A model generated the notes under the pieces. It did no database searches. It was not told the DNA's origin and saw only the letters and a list, made by a program, of their open reading frames with translations. From Chloroflexota bacterium (GTDB lineage Bacteria > Chloroflexota > Anaerolineae > Promineifilales > Promineifilaceae), in assembly GCA_024223125.1 (NCBI GenBank), contig JAAEOP010000409.1:1-23850 (forward strand): a stretch of 23,850 bases of DNA, read 5' to 3'. The translations under genes were made by a program, and so were the position numbers. This document shows positions 1-6,719 of this stretch, piece by piece (position 1 is the stretch's first letter; the number at the start of each line of letters is the position of its first letter).

Positions 1-174
1 GCTACCTGGACAAACCAGAGTGCCCCCACGAATCTGAGCTATACTCTTTTGATTTTGGTTCAAGTTAACGAATAATTGTTGTTTTTAGGAGTGTAATGCC
101 ATCCCTTATTCTTTGACTACGGGCAGTTTCCCCAATTTACTAACCCTTTCGTCTGCGATCAATTCCACCATTAG

Positions 175-1317
175 TTAACCAATCCAGGCCAGGTAAACTA
201 TGAGCCAGAGCGGGATTAGTCCCAATAAGGCCAGTAAGGCAATGATGCCCAACGATACGGCCGTCCAATCTGTGGCTTCTTCTTCTGCGACCGGTAGCGA
301 GACTCTTACCGGTCTGGAAGAATTGGTGGGCTGGTCATCTTCGGCAGTGGTGGAAGATAACGGCCGTTGGTAAATCTGCGTCTTCAGTTCGGCTACTGGC
401 ACATCAGACTGGGGCTGCTCTTGATATTGACCAATGGCGATGGGGGCCATATACGTCCCCGTCTCCTCCTGACTGCGCTTTTGGTATGTGTTTAAAATCC
501 GGCCTAACTGTCCGGCGGTACGATAACGACCGGCCGGTTCTTTTGCCAATAGTTTGCGTACAATTTGCTCTAACTGTTTGGGTACGGCCGGATTATAAAC
601 CGTTACTAATGGTGGCGTTTCTTGCAAATGTTTTAAGGCCAGCGCTGTATGAGATTCAGCATAAAAGGGCAGCCGGCCGGTCAGTATTTCAAACATGATC
701 ACGCCAATGGAATAAACGTCAGTGGCCGGGGTCAAAGGTTCTCCGGCGGCCTGTTCCGGGGCAAAATATTGTGGTGTCCCCCATATCTGGCTGACCCGCT
801 CCGGCTGCTGCTGTGTTACCTGGCTCAAAGCACGAGCGATACCAAAATCGGCTACCTTCACTCGTTCATCTCGTGTGACGAGGATATTTTGCGGTTTGAC
901 ATCACAATGCACCACCTCGGCGCGATGAGCATAACCAATACCGTTACAAATTTGAATGGTCAAATCTAACATGCGATTGATGGGGACAAAACGGCCGTTT
1001 TCTGAGTACTGTCGGATAAGTTGCTTCAAAGTGCGCCCTTCAACGTATTCCATCACAATGTAATGTTTGTAGCCATCCTGCCCAATGTCATGTACAGTCA
1101 CGATGTTGGGGTGGGTCAGGTTGGCAGCAGCATGGGCTTCACGTTGAAAGCGCAGTAAAAAATTTTCATCGCTTGTCAGCCCTTCATGCAGCATTTTAAC
1201 GGCCACCAGCCGCCCCAGGGCACGATCCTGAGCTTTGTACACCACCGCCATGCCGCCGCTGCCACTGCGTTCGATGAGTTCGTAACGGCCGTTTAACACA
1301 ATTGGTTCCGTATCCAT
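175..1317 (-). CDS. Membrane-anchored Ser/Thr protein kinase (PknB-like, no PASTA)
   Basis: This is a 380-aa Hanks-type kinase predicted to phosphorylate Ser/Thr residues at the inner face of the membrane. Visible motifs are the glycine loop GSGGMAVVY (18-27), the ATP-binding Lys41 in VAVKML, Glu60 of helix C, the catalytic loop HCDVKPQN (137-144, Asp139), DFG (157-159), GTPQYFAPE (180-188) and the DVYSIGV helix. The usual HRD arginine is Cys138, so this is a non-RD kinase that probably does not need activation-loop phosphorylation in the classical way. After a linker rich in Gln, Pro and Ser/Thr, residues 354-380 form one hydrophobic segment that ends the protein. It is therefore a tail-anchored kinase with no extracellular sensor, unlike PknB with PASTA repeats. 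ATG at 1317 fits a promoter whose -10 ends 6 bases upstream, with no Shine-Dalgarno. It diverges from a crotonase gene. The substrate is unknown. Confidence 0.93.
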   Translation of the reverse strand: MDTEPIVLNGRYELIERSGSGGMAVVYKAQDRALGRLVAVKMLHEGLTSDENFLLRFQREAHAAANLTHPNIVTVHDIGQDGYKHYIVMEYVEGRTLKQLIRQYSENGRFVPINRMLDLTIQICNGIGYAHRAEVVHCDVKPQNILVTRDERVKVADFGIARALSQVTQQQPERVSQIWGTPQYFAPEQAAGEPLTPATDVYSIGVIMFEILTGRLPFYAESHTALALKHLQETPPLVTVYNPAVPKQLEQIVRKLLAKEPAGRYRTAGQLGRILNTYQKRSQEETGTYMAPIAIGQYQEQPQSDVPVAELKTQIYQRPLSSTTAEDDQPTNSSRPVRVSLPVAEEEATDWTAVSLGIIALLALLGLIPLWLIVYLAWIG

Positions 1318-1323
1318 GCGCGG

Positions 1324-1352
1324 ATTGTAAAAGGGTTATCCTCAGGAGACAA
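1324..1352 (-). promoter_or_regulatory. Promoter of the kinase gene, leaderless type
   Basis: On the minus strand TTGTCT (1352-1347) is followed after 17 bases by TACAAT (1329-1324). Only 6 bases separate this -10 box from the ATG at 1317, so transcription should begin at or next to the start codon. No Shine-Dalgarno sequence is present. This is assigned by motif and spacing only. Confidence 0.55.
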
Positions 1353-1360
1353 GTAGCAAC

Positions 1361-1388
1361 TTGCAACTTGCACACTTGCCACTAAACT
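1361..1388 (+). promoter_or_regulatory. Promoter of the crotonase gene, leaderless type
   Basis: TTGCAA (1361-1366), a 16-base spacer and TAAACT (1383-1388) precede ATG 1395 by 6 bases. The -35 box lies inside the repeated AACTTGC word of this spacer. There is no Shine-Dalgarno. The box match is moderate (4 of 6 each), so the assignment rests mainly on the spacing shared with the divergent kinase promoter. Confidence 0.4.
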
Positions 1389-1394
1389 CTCACT

Positions 1395-2213
1395 ATGTCT
1401 GACGAAATAATTTTCAACGTAACTGATCACGTTGCCACTTTGATGGTGAACCGGGAAGCGGCGCGGAACGCCTTGAATTGGGCGGCGCAGGAACAGTTTG
1501 CGGGCTGGGTCACGGCCGTATCCCAGAACCCATCCATTCGCGTTCTCATCATTACCGGAGTCGGGCACAAAGCTTTTGTGGCCGGCGGCGATTTGAAAGA
1601 ACTGCACAATCACCCCGAACCGGAAGCAGGAGTACAGCTCAACCGCATTATGGGGGAGGCTTTGAATCAGCTAACCAGCCTGCCTATTCCTGTAATCGCG
1701 GCCGTTAATGGAGATGCGTTTGGCGGCGGCTGTGAAATCCTGACCGCCTGCGATTTACGATTGGCGGCCCCCCACGCCCGTTTCTGCTTTGCCCAGGTAA
1801 AAAATGGGCTGACGACAGGTTGGGGCGGCACAGCCCGGCTGGTTCGGCTCATTGGACAAAGCCGGGCCATGGAACTCTTATTAACTGCCCGACTGCTGGA
1901 TGCTCAAGAAGCCCGGCAGATGGGGTTCATTCATCGAGTAGCAGATGAGGGGGAAGACTTGATGACGGCCGCACACCACTGGGCACAGCAGCTAACCCAC
2001 TTCCCTACCTCTGCTTTAGCCGCGCTCAAACAATTAACCATCGCCACCGGACAGCAATCCATTGCCGAAACAAATCATCTGGAAACTGACTTGTTTGTCC
2101 ACCTCTGGTCACACCCCGATCATTTGGAAGCAATGCAAGCTTTTAGCGAAAAACGGCCGCCACGCTTCAACCAGGGGCGGGACGATTGGGTATTACCCTT
2201 GCCCAACACATAA
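1395..2213 (+). CDS. Crotonase-family enoyl-CoA hydratase/isomerase-like protein
   Basis: This 272-aa protein has the crotonase fold: an early substrate-binding strand (VNREAARNALN), the oxyanion motif AFVAGGDLKEL (60-70), and NGDAFGGGCEILTACDLRL (105-123). Glu114 sits at the place of the first catalytic glutamate of enoyl-CoA hydratase. The second catalytic glutamate, normally in a FGQPE-type motif, is not visible; that stretch reads FAQVKNGLTTGWGGT (132-146), a form seen in non-hydratase crotonases. Hydration of trans-2-enoyl-CoA is therefore uncertain, and decarboxylase or isomerase roles are possible. Family membership is secure but the reaction is not. It is separated from the next complete gene by a spacer with a TIR pseudogene. 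Its start at ATG 1395 is supported by a leaderless-type promoter. Confidence 0.88.
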   Translation: MSDEIIFNVTDHVATLMVNREAARNALNWAAQEQFAGWVTAVSQNPSIRVLIITGVGHKAFVAGGDLKELHNHPEPEAGVQLNRIMGEALNQLTSLPIPVIAAVNGDAFGGGCEILTACDLRLAAPHARFCFAQVKNGLTTGWGGTARLVRLIGQSRAMELLLTARLLDAQEARQMGFIHRVADEGEDLMTAAHHWAQQLTHFPTSALAALKQLTIATGQQSIAETNHLETDLFVHLWSHPDHLEAMQAFSEKRPPRFNQGRDDWVLPLPNT

Positions 2214-2258
2214 TCCCTTCTCCAATCGTCTCGCCCCACACACAGCCGACCAGGGCGA

Positions 2259-2310
2259 GACAGGCGGGTGAAACGGTTTTGGTGAATGGCAGAGGTATCA
2301 CCTGCCTGTC
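2259..2310. repeat. Intergenic palindrome, 13-bp arms
   Basis: GACAGGCGGGTGA (2259-2271) pairs with TCACCTGCCTGTC (2298-2310) across a 26-base loop, with one G-T pair. Weaker pairing continues outward. It lies about 45 bases after the crotonase stop and has no T-run, so it is not a classical terminator. It could be a dispersed palindromic repeat of this genome. Confidence 0.6.
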
Positions 2311-2360
2311 CTACCCCTACCTCATGATAGACGCTAGGGAGGTACCCCCAGCCCCCCGGT

Positions 2361-2690
2361 TCAGAAACCAGTAAACCAAAAGTCAGGAACCAGAAACGGG
2401 GGCGACAAGACGAACCCCATAGGGATAAGCTCCATTTCCCCTTCATGCTCCAACTCAATAGCCACGTTCGTTTCCCGTTTGACCTATTTGGAATTGACCG
2501 CTTTGGGGGACAATAGCATCATAAAGATGCCGCTTTCCTCCAGGCCGCGTTTGATCGCTTCTACCCACTGCTCGTCCGGCCGTATGCTGTCTGGGGCAAT
2601 CCATACCGCCCACCCTTCCGCTTCCAGATCGGCCGCAAATTGCTGCGCCAATTCAACATCTTCATGGGCGTGACTGATGAAAATCTGGCA
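2361..2690 (-). pseudogene. TIR-domain pseudogene (start lost, one in-frame stop)
   Basis: Reading the minus strand from 2690 gives a near-complete TIR domain: CQIFISHAHEDVELAQQFA at the front, then GWAVWIAPDSIRP, then EQWVEAIKRGLEESG carrying the glutamate typical of the TIR NADase site (Glu44 of the fragment), then IFMMLLSPKAVNSK. Codon 69 is TAG (2486-2484). The family normally has Trp there (S-x-WV-x-x-E), so a single TGG to TAG change explains the break. The frame then resumes as VKRETNVAIELEHEGEMELI and ends in a PPFLVPDFWFTGF-like last strand before TGA at 2361. A TAA at 2702-2700 and no start codon bound the front, so the N-terminus is gone. TIR domains in such genomes often belong to defence or STAND-type proteins; the parent gene type is unknown. 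Confidence 0.72.
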
Positions 2691-2887
2691 AGGATTACGT
2701 TAGGTTGGCGTTATAGCTTTCGGCGTTTTCAAAACATCCACCGCAAGGCAAGGCAGCCAGACATGTGGCATCTATTGGGTTCTTTAGGCTACTCTTGCTC
2801 ACTCGCAACTTGCAAACTTGCAAACTTCATAGACAATATATTCACAATTATCTTCAGCCCACAGTCATAATACGAGGAGAATCCAAA

Positions 2888-4471
2888 TTGATCTTCCCAA
2901 GTCCTTATCCAGATGTTGAAATTCCCAATATTTCTTTAACCCATTTTCTGCTCAACCGCATGAAAGAGTTTGGCGATAAACCGGCTCTGATAGATGGGCC
3001 TTCTGGACGTACCATTACCTACGCCCAACTGACCGGGGGCATCTATCTTGTCGCTGCCAGCCTCAGCCAGCGTGGTTTTGGCAAAGGGGATGTTTTCGCC
3101 ATTTACAGTCCCAACCTGCCGGAATACGCTGTTGCCTTCCATGCCGTCTCCCTCATCGGCGGCACTGTTACCACCGTTAATCCCCTTTACACGGCCGATG
3201 AACTGGCCCACCAACTCAATGATTCCGGGGCTACATATCTGCTCACTATCTCCCTCTTCCTGGAAAATGCTCAAGCGGCCGCTGCCAAATCCGGCGTCAC
3301 CGAAATCTTCACCTTTGACCCTGTAGAAGGAGCCACGCCTTTCGCCAGCTTGCTACAGAGCGACGGCCGTTTGCCAGACCTGACCATTGATCCGCAAGAA
3401 GATGTGGTTGTTCTTCCGTACTCCAGCGGCACGACTGGCTTACCCAAAGGGGTCATGCTCACCCACCACAACATCGTGGCCAATATGGTCCAGGCTGAAG
3501 GCATCGCAGACTTCCAGCTTATAAGCGAAAAAGATGTCATTATGGGTATCCTACCTTTCTTCCACATCTACGGCATGGTAGTTATTTTGAATATGAGCCT
3601 GGTTCTCGGCGCAACCATCGTTACCATGCCCCGTTTTGACCTGGTACAATTCCTGGAACTAATACAAAAACACAAAATCACCCGCATCAATCTGGTTCCC
3701 CCTATTTTACTGGCCCTGGCCAAGCACCCCATCGTAGACAATTACGACCTCTCCTCGCTTATTGAAATGACATCCGGCGCAGCCCCCCTCAGCGAAGACC
3801 TGGCCGAAGCGGTTGTACAACGACTGGGCTGTAACATTGTTCAAGGCTACGGTCTGACCGAAACCAGCCCCATTACCCATGTCTGCCCCAATCTCCCCGG
3901 TATGATCAAACGTTCCTCAATCGGCCCAGCTATTCCCAATACTGAAACGATGGTTGTATCTGTGGAGAGTGGCGAGCCTGTCGGCCATAACCAAAATGGC
4001 GAAATCTGGATACGCGGCCCCCAAGTCATGAAAGGCTACCTCAATAATCCAGACGCTACGGCCGCTACCGTAAACAAAGATGCTTGGCTGCGCACCGGCG
4101 ACATTGGCTATGTAGATGAGGATGGCTATTTTTACATTGTGGATCGCTTGAAGGAGTTGATTAAGTACAAAGGCTTCCAGGTAGCCCCAGCTGAATTAGA
4201 AGGATTGCTGCTTACCCATCCGGCTGTTGCCGATGCGGCCGTTATCCCCAGCCCCGACGAAGAAGCGGGTGAAATTCCCAAAGCATTCATCGTCCTCAAA
4301 CCGGGCGCGGAAGCGTCTGCTGAAGAAATCATGGGCTGGACGGCCAAACGGGTAGCCCCCCACAAAAAAATCCGCCGCCTGGAATTTGTAGATGAAGTAC
4401 CCAAATCACTTTCCGGCAAAATCCTACGCCGCATTTTGATAGATCAGGAACGAGCAAAACTGTCCGTTTAA
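2888..4471 (+). CDS. 4-coumarate/long-chain fatty acid:CoA ligase-like enzyme
   Basis: This ANL-superfamily ligase (527 aa) activates a carboxylic acid to an acyl-adenylate and then an acyl-CoA. Motifs are the P-loop YSSGTTGLPKG (178-188), YGLTETSPITH, GEIWIRGPQVMKGYLN, the hinge TGDIGYVDEDGYFYIVDRLK, and the C-terminal PKSLSGKILRR with the adenylation lysine. The order and wording resemble plant-type 4-coumarate:CoA ligases and related bacterial fatty acyl-CoA synthetases; the acid cannot be named. I chose TTG 2888 because GAGGAG (2874-2879) sits just upstream and the protein there begins in line with the family. A longer reading from 2765 would add an unrelated 41 residues made from spacer repeats. 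Its 3' end overlaps the convergent acetyltransferase gene by 4 bases. Confidence 0.9.
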   Translation: MIFPSPYPDVEIPNISLTHFLLNRMKEFGDKPALIDGPSGRTITYAQLTGGIYLVAASLSQRGFGKGDVFAIYSPNLPEYAVAFHAVSLIGGTVTTVNPLYTADELAHQLNDSGATYLLTISLFLENAQAAAAKSGVTEIFTFDPVEGATPFASLLQSDGRLPDLTIDPQEDVVVLPYSSGTTGLPKGVMLTHHNIVANMVQAEGIADFQLISEKDVIMGILPFFHIYGMVVILNMSLVLGATIVTMPRFDLVQFLELIQKHKITRINLVPPILLALAKHPIVDNYDLSSLIEMTSGAAPLSEDLAEAVVQRLGCNIVQGYGLTETSPITHVCPNLPGMIKRSSIGPAIPNTETMVVSVESGEPVGHNQNGEIWIRGPQVMKGYLNNPDATAATVNKDAWLRTGDIGYVDEDGYFYIVDRLKELIKYKGFQVAPAELEGLLLTHPAVADAAVIPSPDEEAGEIPKAFIVLKPGAEASAEEIMGWTAKRVAPHKKIRRLEFVDEVPKSLSGKILRRILIDQERAKLSV

Positions 4472-5022
4472 TTGTTAACCACCCGTTTTGCCATGATAAT
4501 ATCTGGTTTGCCCAACCCATTGGCGTCGGGAATAACACCGACAATGGTGAAGCCCACTTTCTGATAAAACTCATATGGATGCCGGCTAATGTTTTGAATA
4601 GCAGCTATCTGTTCAAGCAGATTGGGATACAGATCAACGCCGCTCAGACTGGTCTGGTCATCCTCGTCATCTGTGCCCAGGAAGATGGTGACGCCGCCGC
4701 AAGCTCCTACCTGGGCTTCTAAATCGGCGACCAATGCCCGGCCAATACCCTGCCCTTGAAAATTGGGATGAACAACGAGGGGATGTAGTTCCCAGGCACG
4801 GCCGTTGTACTCCCGAATTCCTCCGACCCAACCCAACACCTGACCGTCATCCGCCACCGCCAGCCGGCAAATTCGGTCTGGTTGGGAAAATTCCCGCACC
4901 TCCTCCAATCCCGAAGCCCTATCCAGCCATGCTTGGGGATAATGCTGCCGAAACCCAACCACCAACAGCACGGCCGCCTGCTCTGCTAACTCTTGATGAT
5001 CAACTAAATTGACGATCTGCAT
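4468..5022 (-). CDS. AAC(6')-Ii-like aminoglycoside 6'-N-acetyltransferase (GNAT)
   Basis: This 184-aa GNAT protein should transfer acetyl from acetyl-CoA to an amine. Its wording follows enterococcal AAC(6')-Ii (182 aa) closely: WELHPLVV (77-84) with Glu78 and His80 at the positions of the active-site Glu72/His74, the acetyl-CoA loop QGQGIGRALV (89-98), GGVTIFLGTDDED, TSLSGVDLY, AAIQNISRHPYEFYQKVGF and PDANGLGKPDIIMAK at the end. The resemblance runs over the whole length. Aminoglycoside modification is likely as a capability, though chromosomal members may have other native amine substrates. ATG 5022 is chosen because AAC(6') proteins begin there; an ATG at 5082 would add 20 residues of poor similarity. 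It follows the aryl-CoA ligase by 97 bases on the same strand and may be co-transcribed. Confidence 0.85.
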   Translation of the reverse strand: MQIVNLVDHQELAEQAAVLLVVGFRQHYPQAWLDRASGLEEVREFSQPDRICRLAVADDGQVLGWVGGIREYNGRAWELHPLVVHPNFQGQGIGRALVADLEAQVGACGGVTIFLGTDDEDDQTSLSGVDLYPNLLEQIAAIQNISRHPYEFYQKVGFTIVGVIPDANGLGKPDIIMAKRVVNN

Positions 5023-5119
5023 TGGACTTTCGTTAAAATGAATTGGGCTGGTACGGAGCCTGGTTATAAATGTCGCCCACAAAATCAGGCATATCGGTAT
5101 GGCCCAACATCTCCAGTCT

Positions 5120-6661
5120 CTATTCCCGCAATCTGAAGCGTTGGATTTTGCCGGTGGCTGTTTTGGGTAGTTCCGCTACAAATTCAACCCAACGCGGCCG
5201 TTTATAACCAGCCATCTTTTGGCGACAATATTCTTTCAGTTCCTGTTCCAGTTCGGCCGAGGGATCATACCCTTCCTGCAACACCACAAACGCCTGGGGT
5301 TTATACAAATTAGACTGGTCTGCTTTGCCCACCACAGCACATTCCAACACCGCTTCATGGCTGATTAGGGCACTTTCTACTTCCATTGGCGACACCCAAA
5401 TACCGCCCGCTTTAATCATGTCGTCGGAACGGCCGGCGTGCCAATAGTAGCCCTTCTCATCCACATAATACTTATCCCCTGTAAACAACCATTCGCCACG
5501 GAAGGTTTCTTGGCTTTTTTCATATTGATGCAGGTAAGCGGAAGCTGCCGTTTCCCCCTTCACCAGTAAATTACCAATCTCACCCTGGGGAACTTCCTTG
5601 CCATCCTCATCCGCAATCATCAACTCATAACCCAAAAATGGCTTGCCGCTGCTGCCCGGACAAATATCACCCGGCCGGTTAGAGAGGAAGATGTGATAAT
5701 TTTCTGTAGAGCCAATACCGTCAATAATGTCCAGACCAGTGCGATCCTTCCACTGCTGCCAGATAGGGGCCGGTAACGCCTCGCCGGCCGAAACACACAA
5801 GCGTATAGAGGACAAATCATACCGCTCCATTAAATCTGGAATTGCCAACGCCATTGCGTACCCAGTAGGTGCATTATAAATAATGGTCGGTTTGAACTGT
5901 GCCATTGCCGCCAAGACCTTTTGGGCCTCTCGCGGCGAGCCAGGATACAGAATTGTGCTGGCGCCCGCATACCAGGGGAAAACCAGATTGCCCCCTTGCC
6001 CAAAAGCAAAGAACAGTTTGGCTAGAGCAAAGGTGCGGTCATCTTCCGTCAGCCCCAACACATTAACGCCCCATAACTGGGATGTTAGCGGTAAATCTTT
6101 ATGCGCGTGTAAGATGCCTTTCGGCTGGCCGGTTGTGCCACTGGAATAATTCAGCGTTGCATAATCATCCCGATGCGTATTCATCCGCTCACATTCGGTA
6201 GATTCAGCGGCAATCCAATCGGCATAAGCAACAGCGCCCTCCGCTTCACCAATCACAATAATATGTTCCAGGAATGGTTGGTCTGCTTGTATACCGGCAA
6301 TGACGGGCAGCAAATCCGGGTGGACAATGAGGACGCGGGTATGGCAATCTCGCAAGATGTAATCGTATTCGGCGGGGGTGAGCAGGGTGTTCATTCCCAG
6401 AGCCACACCCCCAATTTTGAGAATACCAAAGTAGCTTGTAACCCACTCAGGCACATCAAAACTCAAAATACCGACCACATCGCCAATCCGCACATCCAAC
6501 TTCTTCAAGGCGTTGCCTACCTGGTTGGCTTCATCGGCCACCTCTTGAAAAGTCATATTGCGGGCGGCGCTGTACAGGGCTACTTTATCCGCCCGTTCAG
6601 CTAGATTGTGTTCTAGAATTTCTACGCTATTGTAATAAAGGGGGAGGTCTGCGGCTCTCAT
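5120..6661 (-). CDS. Benzoate-CoA ligase family (probable 2-aminobenzoate-CoA ligase)
   Basis: This 513-aa ANL ligase probably converts an aromatic acid, ATP and CoA into aryl-CoA, AMP and pyrophosphate in the cytoplasm. Motifs are NYSSGTTGQPKGILHAHKDL (171-190), IDGIGSTENYHIFLSN, SSGKPFLGYELMIADEDG, the hinge FTGDKYYVDEKGYYWHAGRS followed by DDMIKAGGIWVSPMEVE, and PKTATGKIQRF with Lys505. GSTE(N/M)-h-H-(I/F) and AGGIWVSP are typical of benzoate-CoA ligases rather than fatty acid ligases. ATG 6661 has a GGAG Shine-Dalgarno 9 bases upstream. The gene follows the fused monooxygenase/reductase by 58 bases, so the two form an operon. That pairing is known for 2-aminobenzoate (anthranilate) in Azoarcus evansii and for salicylate in actinobacteria. 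Anthranilate is favoured here because of the RidA-like gene nearby, but salicylate or benzoate cannot be excluded. Confidence 0.88.
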   Translation of the reverse strand: MRAADLPLYYNSVEILEHNLAERADKVALYSAARNMTFQEVADEANQVGNALKKLDVRIGDVVGILSFDVPEWVTSYFGILKIGGVALGMNTLLTPAEYDYILRDCHTRVLIVHPDLLPVIAGIQADQPFLEHIIVIGEAEGAVAYADWIAAESTECERMNTHRDDYATLNYSSGTTGQPKGILHAHKDLPLTSQLWGVNVLGLTEDDRTFALAKLFFAFGQGGNLVFPWYAGASTILYPGSPREAQKVLAAMAQFKPTIIYNAPTGYAMALAIPDLMERYDLSSIRLCVSAGEALPAPIWQQWKDRTGLDIIDGIGSTENYHIFLSNRPGDICPGSSGKPFLGYELMIADEDGKEVPQGEIGNLLVKGETAASAYLHQYEKSQETFRGEWLFTGDKYYVDEKGYYWHAGRSDDMIKAGGIWVSPMEVESALISHEAVLECAVVGKADQSNLYKPQAFVVLQEGYDPSAELEQELKEYCRQKMAGYKRPRWVEFVAELPKTATGKIQRFRLRE

Positions 6662-6679
6662 CGGTTTTTTCTCCTTGTA

Positions 6680-6719
6680 AATCGAACTGTTAGTTCGATT
6701 CGCAAACTAACAGTTTGCG
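6680..6719. repeat. Two abutting hairpins between reductase and ligase genes
   Basis: AATCGAACT-GTT-AGTTCGATT (6680-6700) and CGCAAACT-AAC-AGTTTGCG (6701-6719) are two perfect hairpins with 9-bp and 8-bp arms and complementary 3-base loops. They fill the spacer between the two minus-strand operon genes, directly before the ligase Shine-Dalgarno. There is no T-run. RNA processing or stability control is a possible role. Confidence 0.7.

Noticed and set aside
1..174. Left edge checked for a partial gene or promoter
   Set aside because: Stops in all frames I followed and no family signature; treated as spacer downstream of the kinase.
2120..2458. Minus-strand open frame covering the 2259-2310 palindrome
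   Set aside because: It runs antisense into the crotonase gene and through spacer repeats; the real coding signal on this strand is the TIR frame, which is a different frame.
2479..2870. Short plus-strand open frames before the 4-coumarate:CoA-ligase-like gene
   Set aside because: They are antisense to the TIR remnant or made of AACTTGC spacer repeats; the ligase start at TTG 2888 has its own GAGGAG site.
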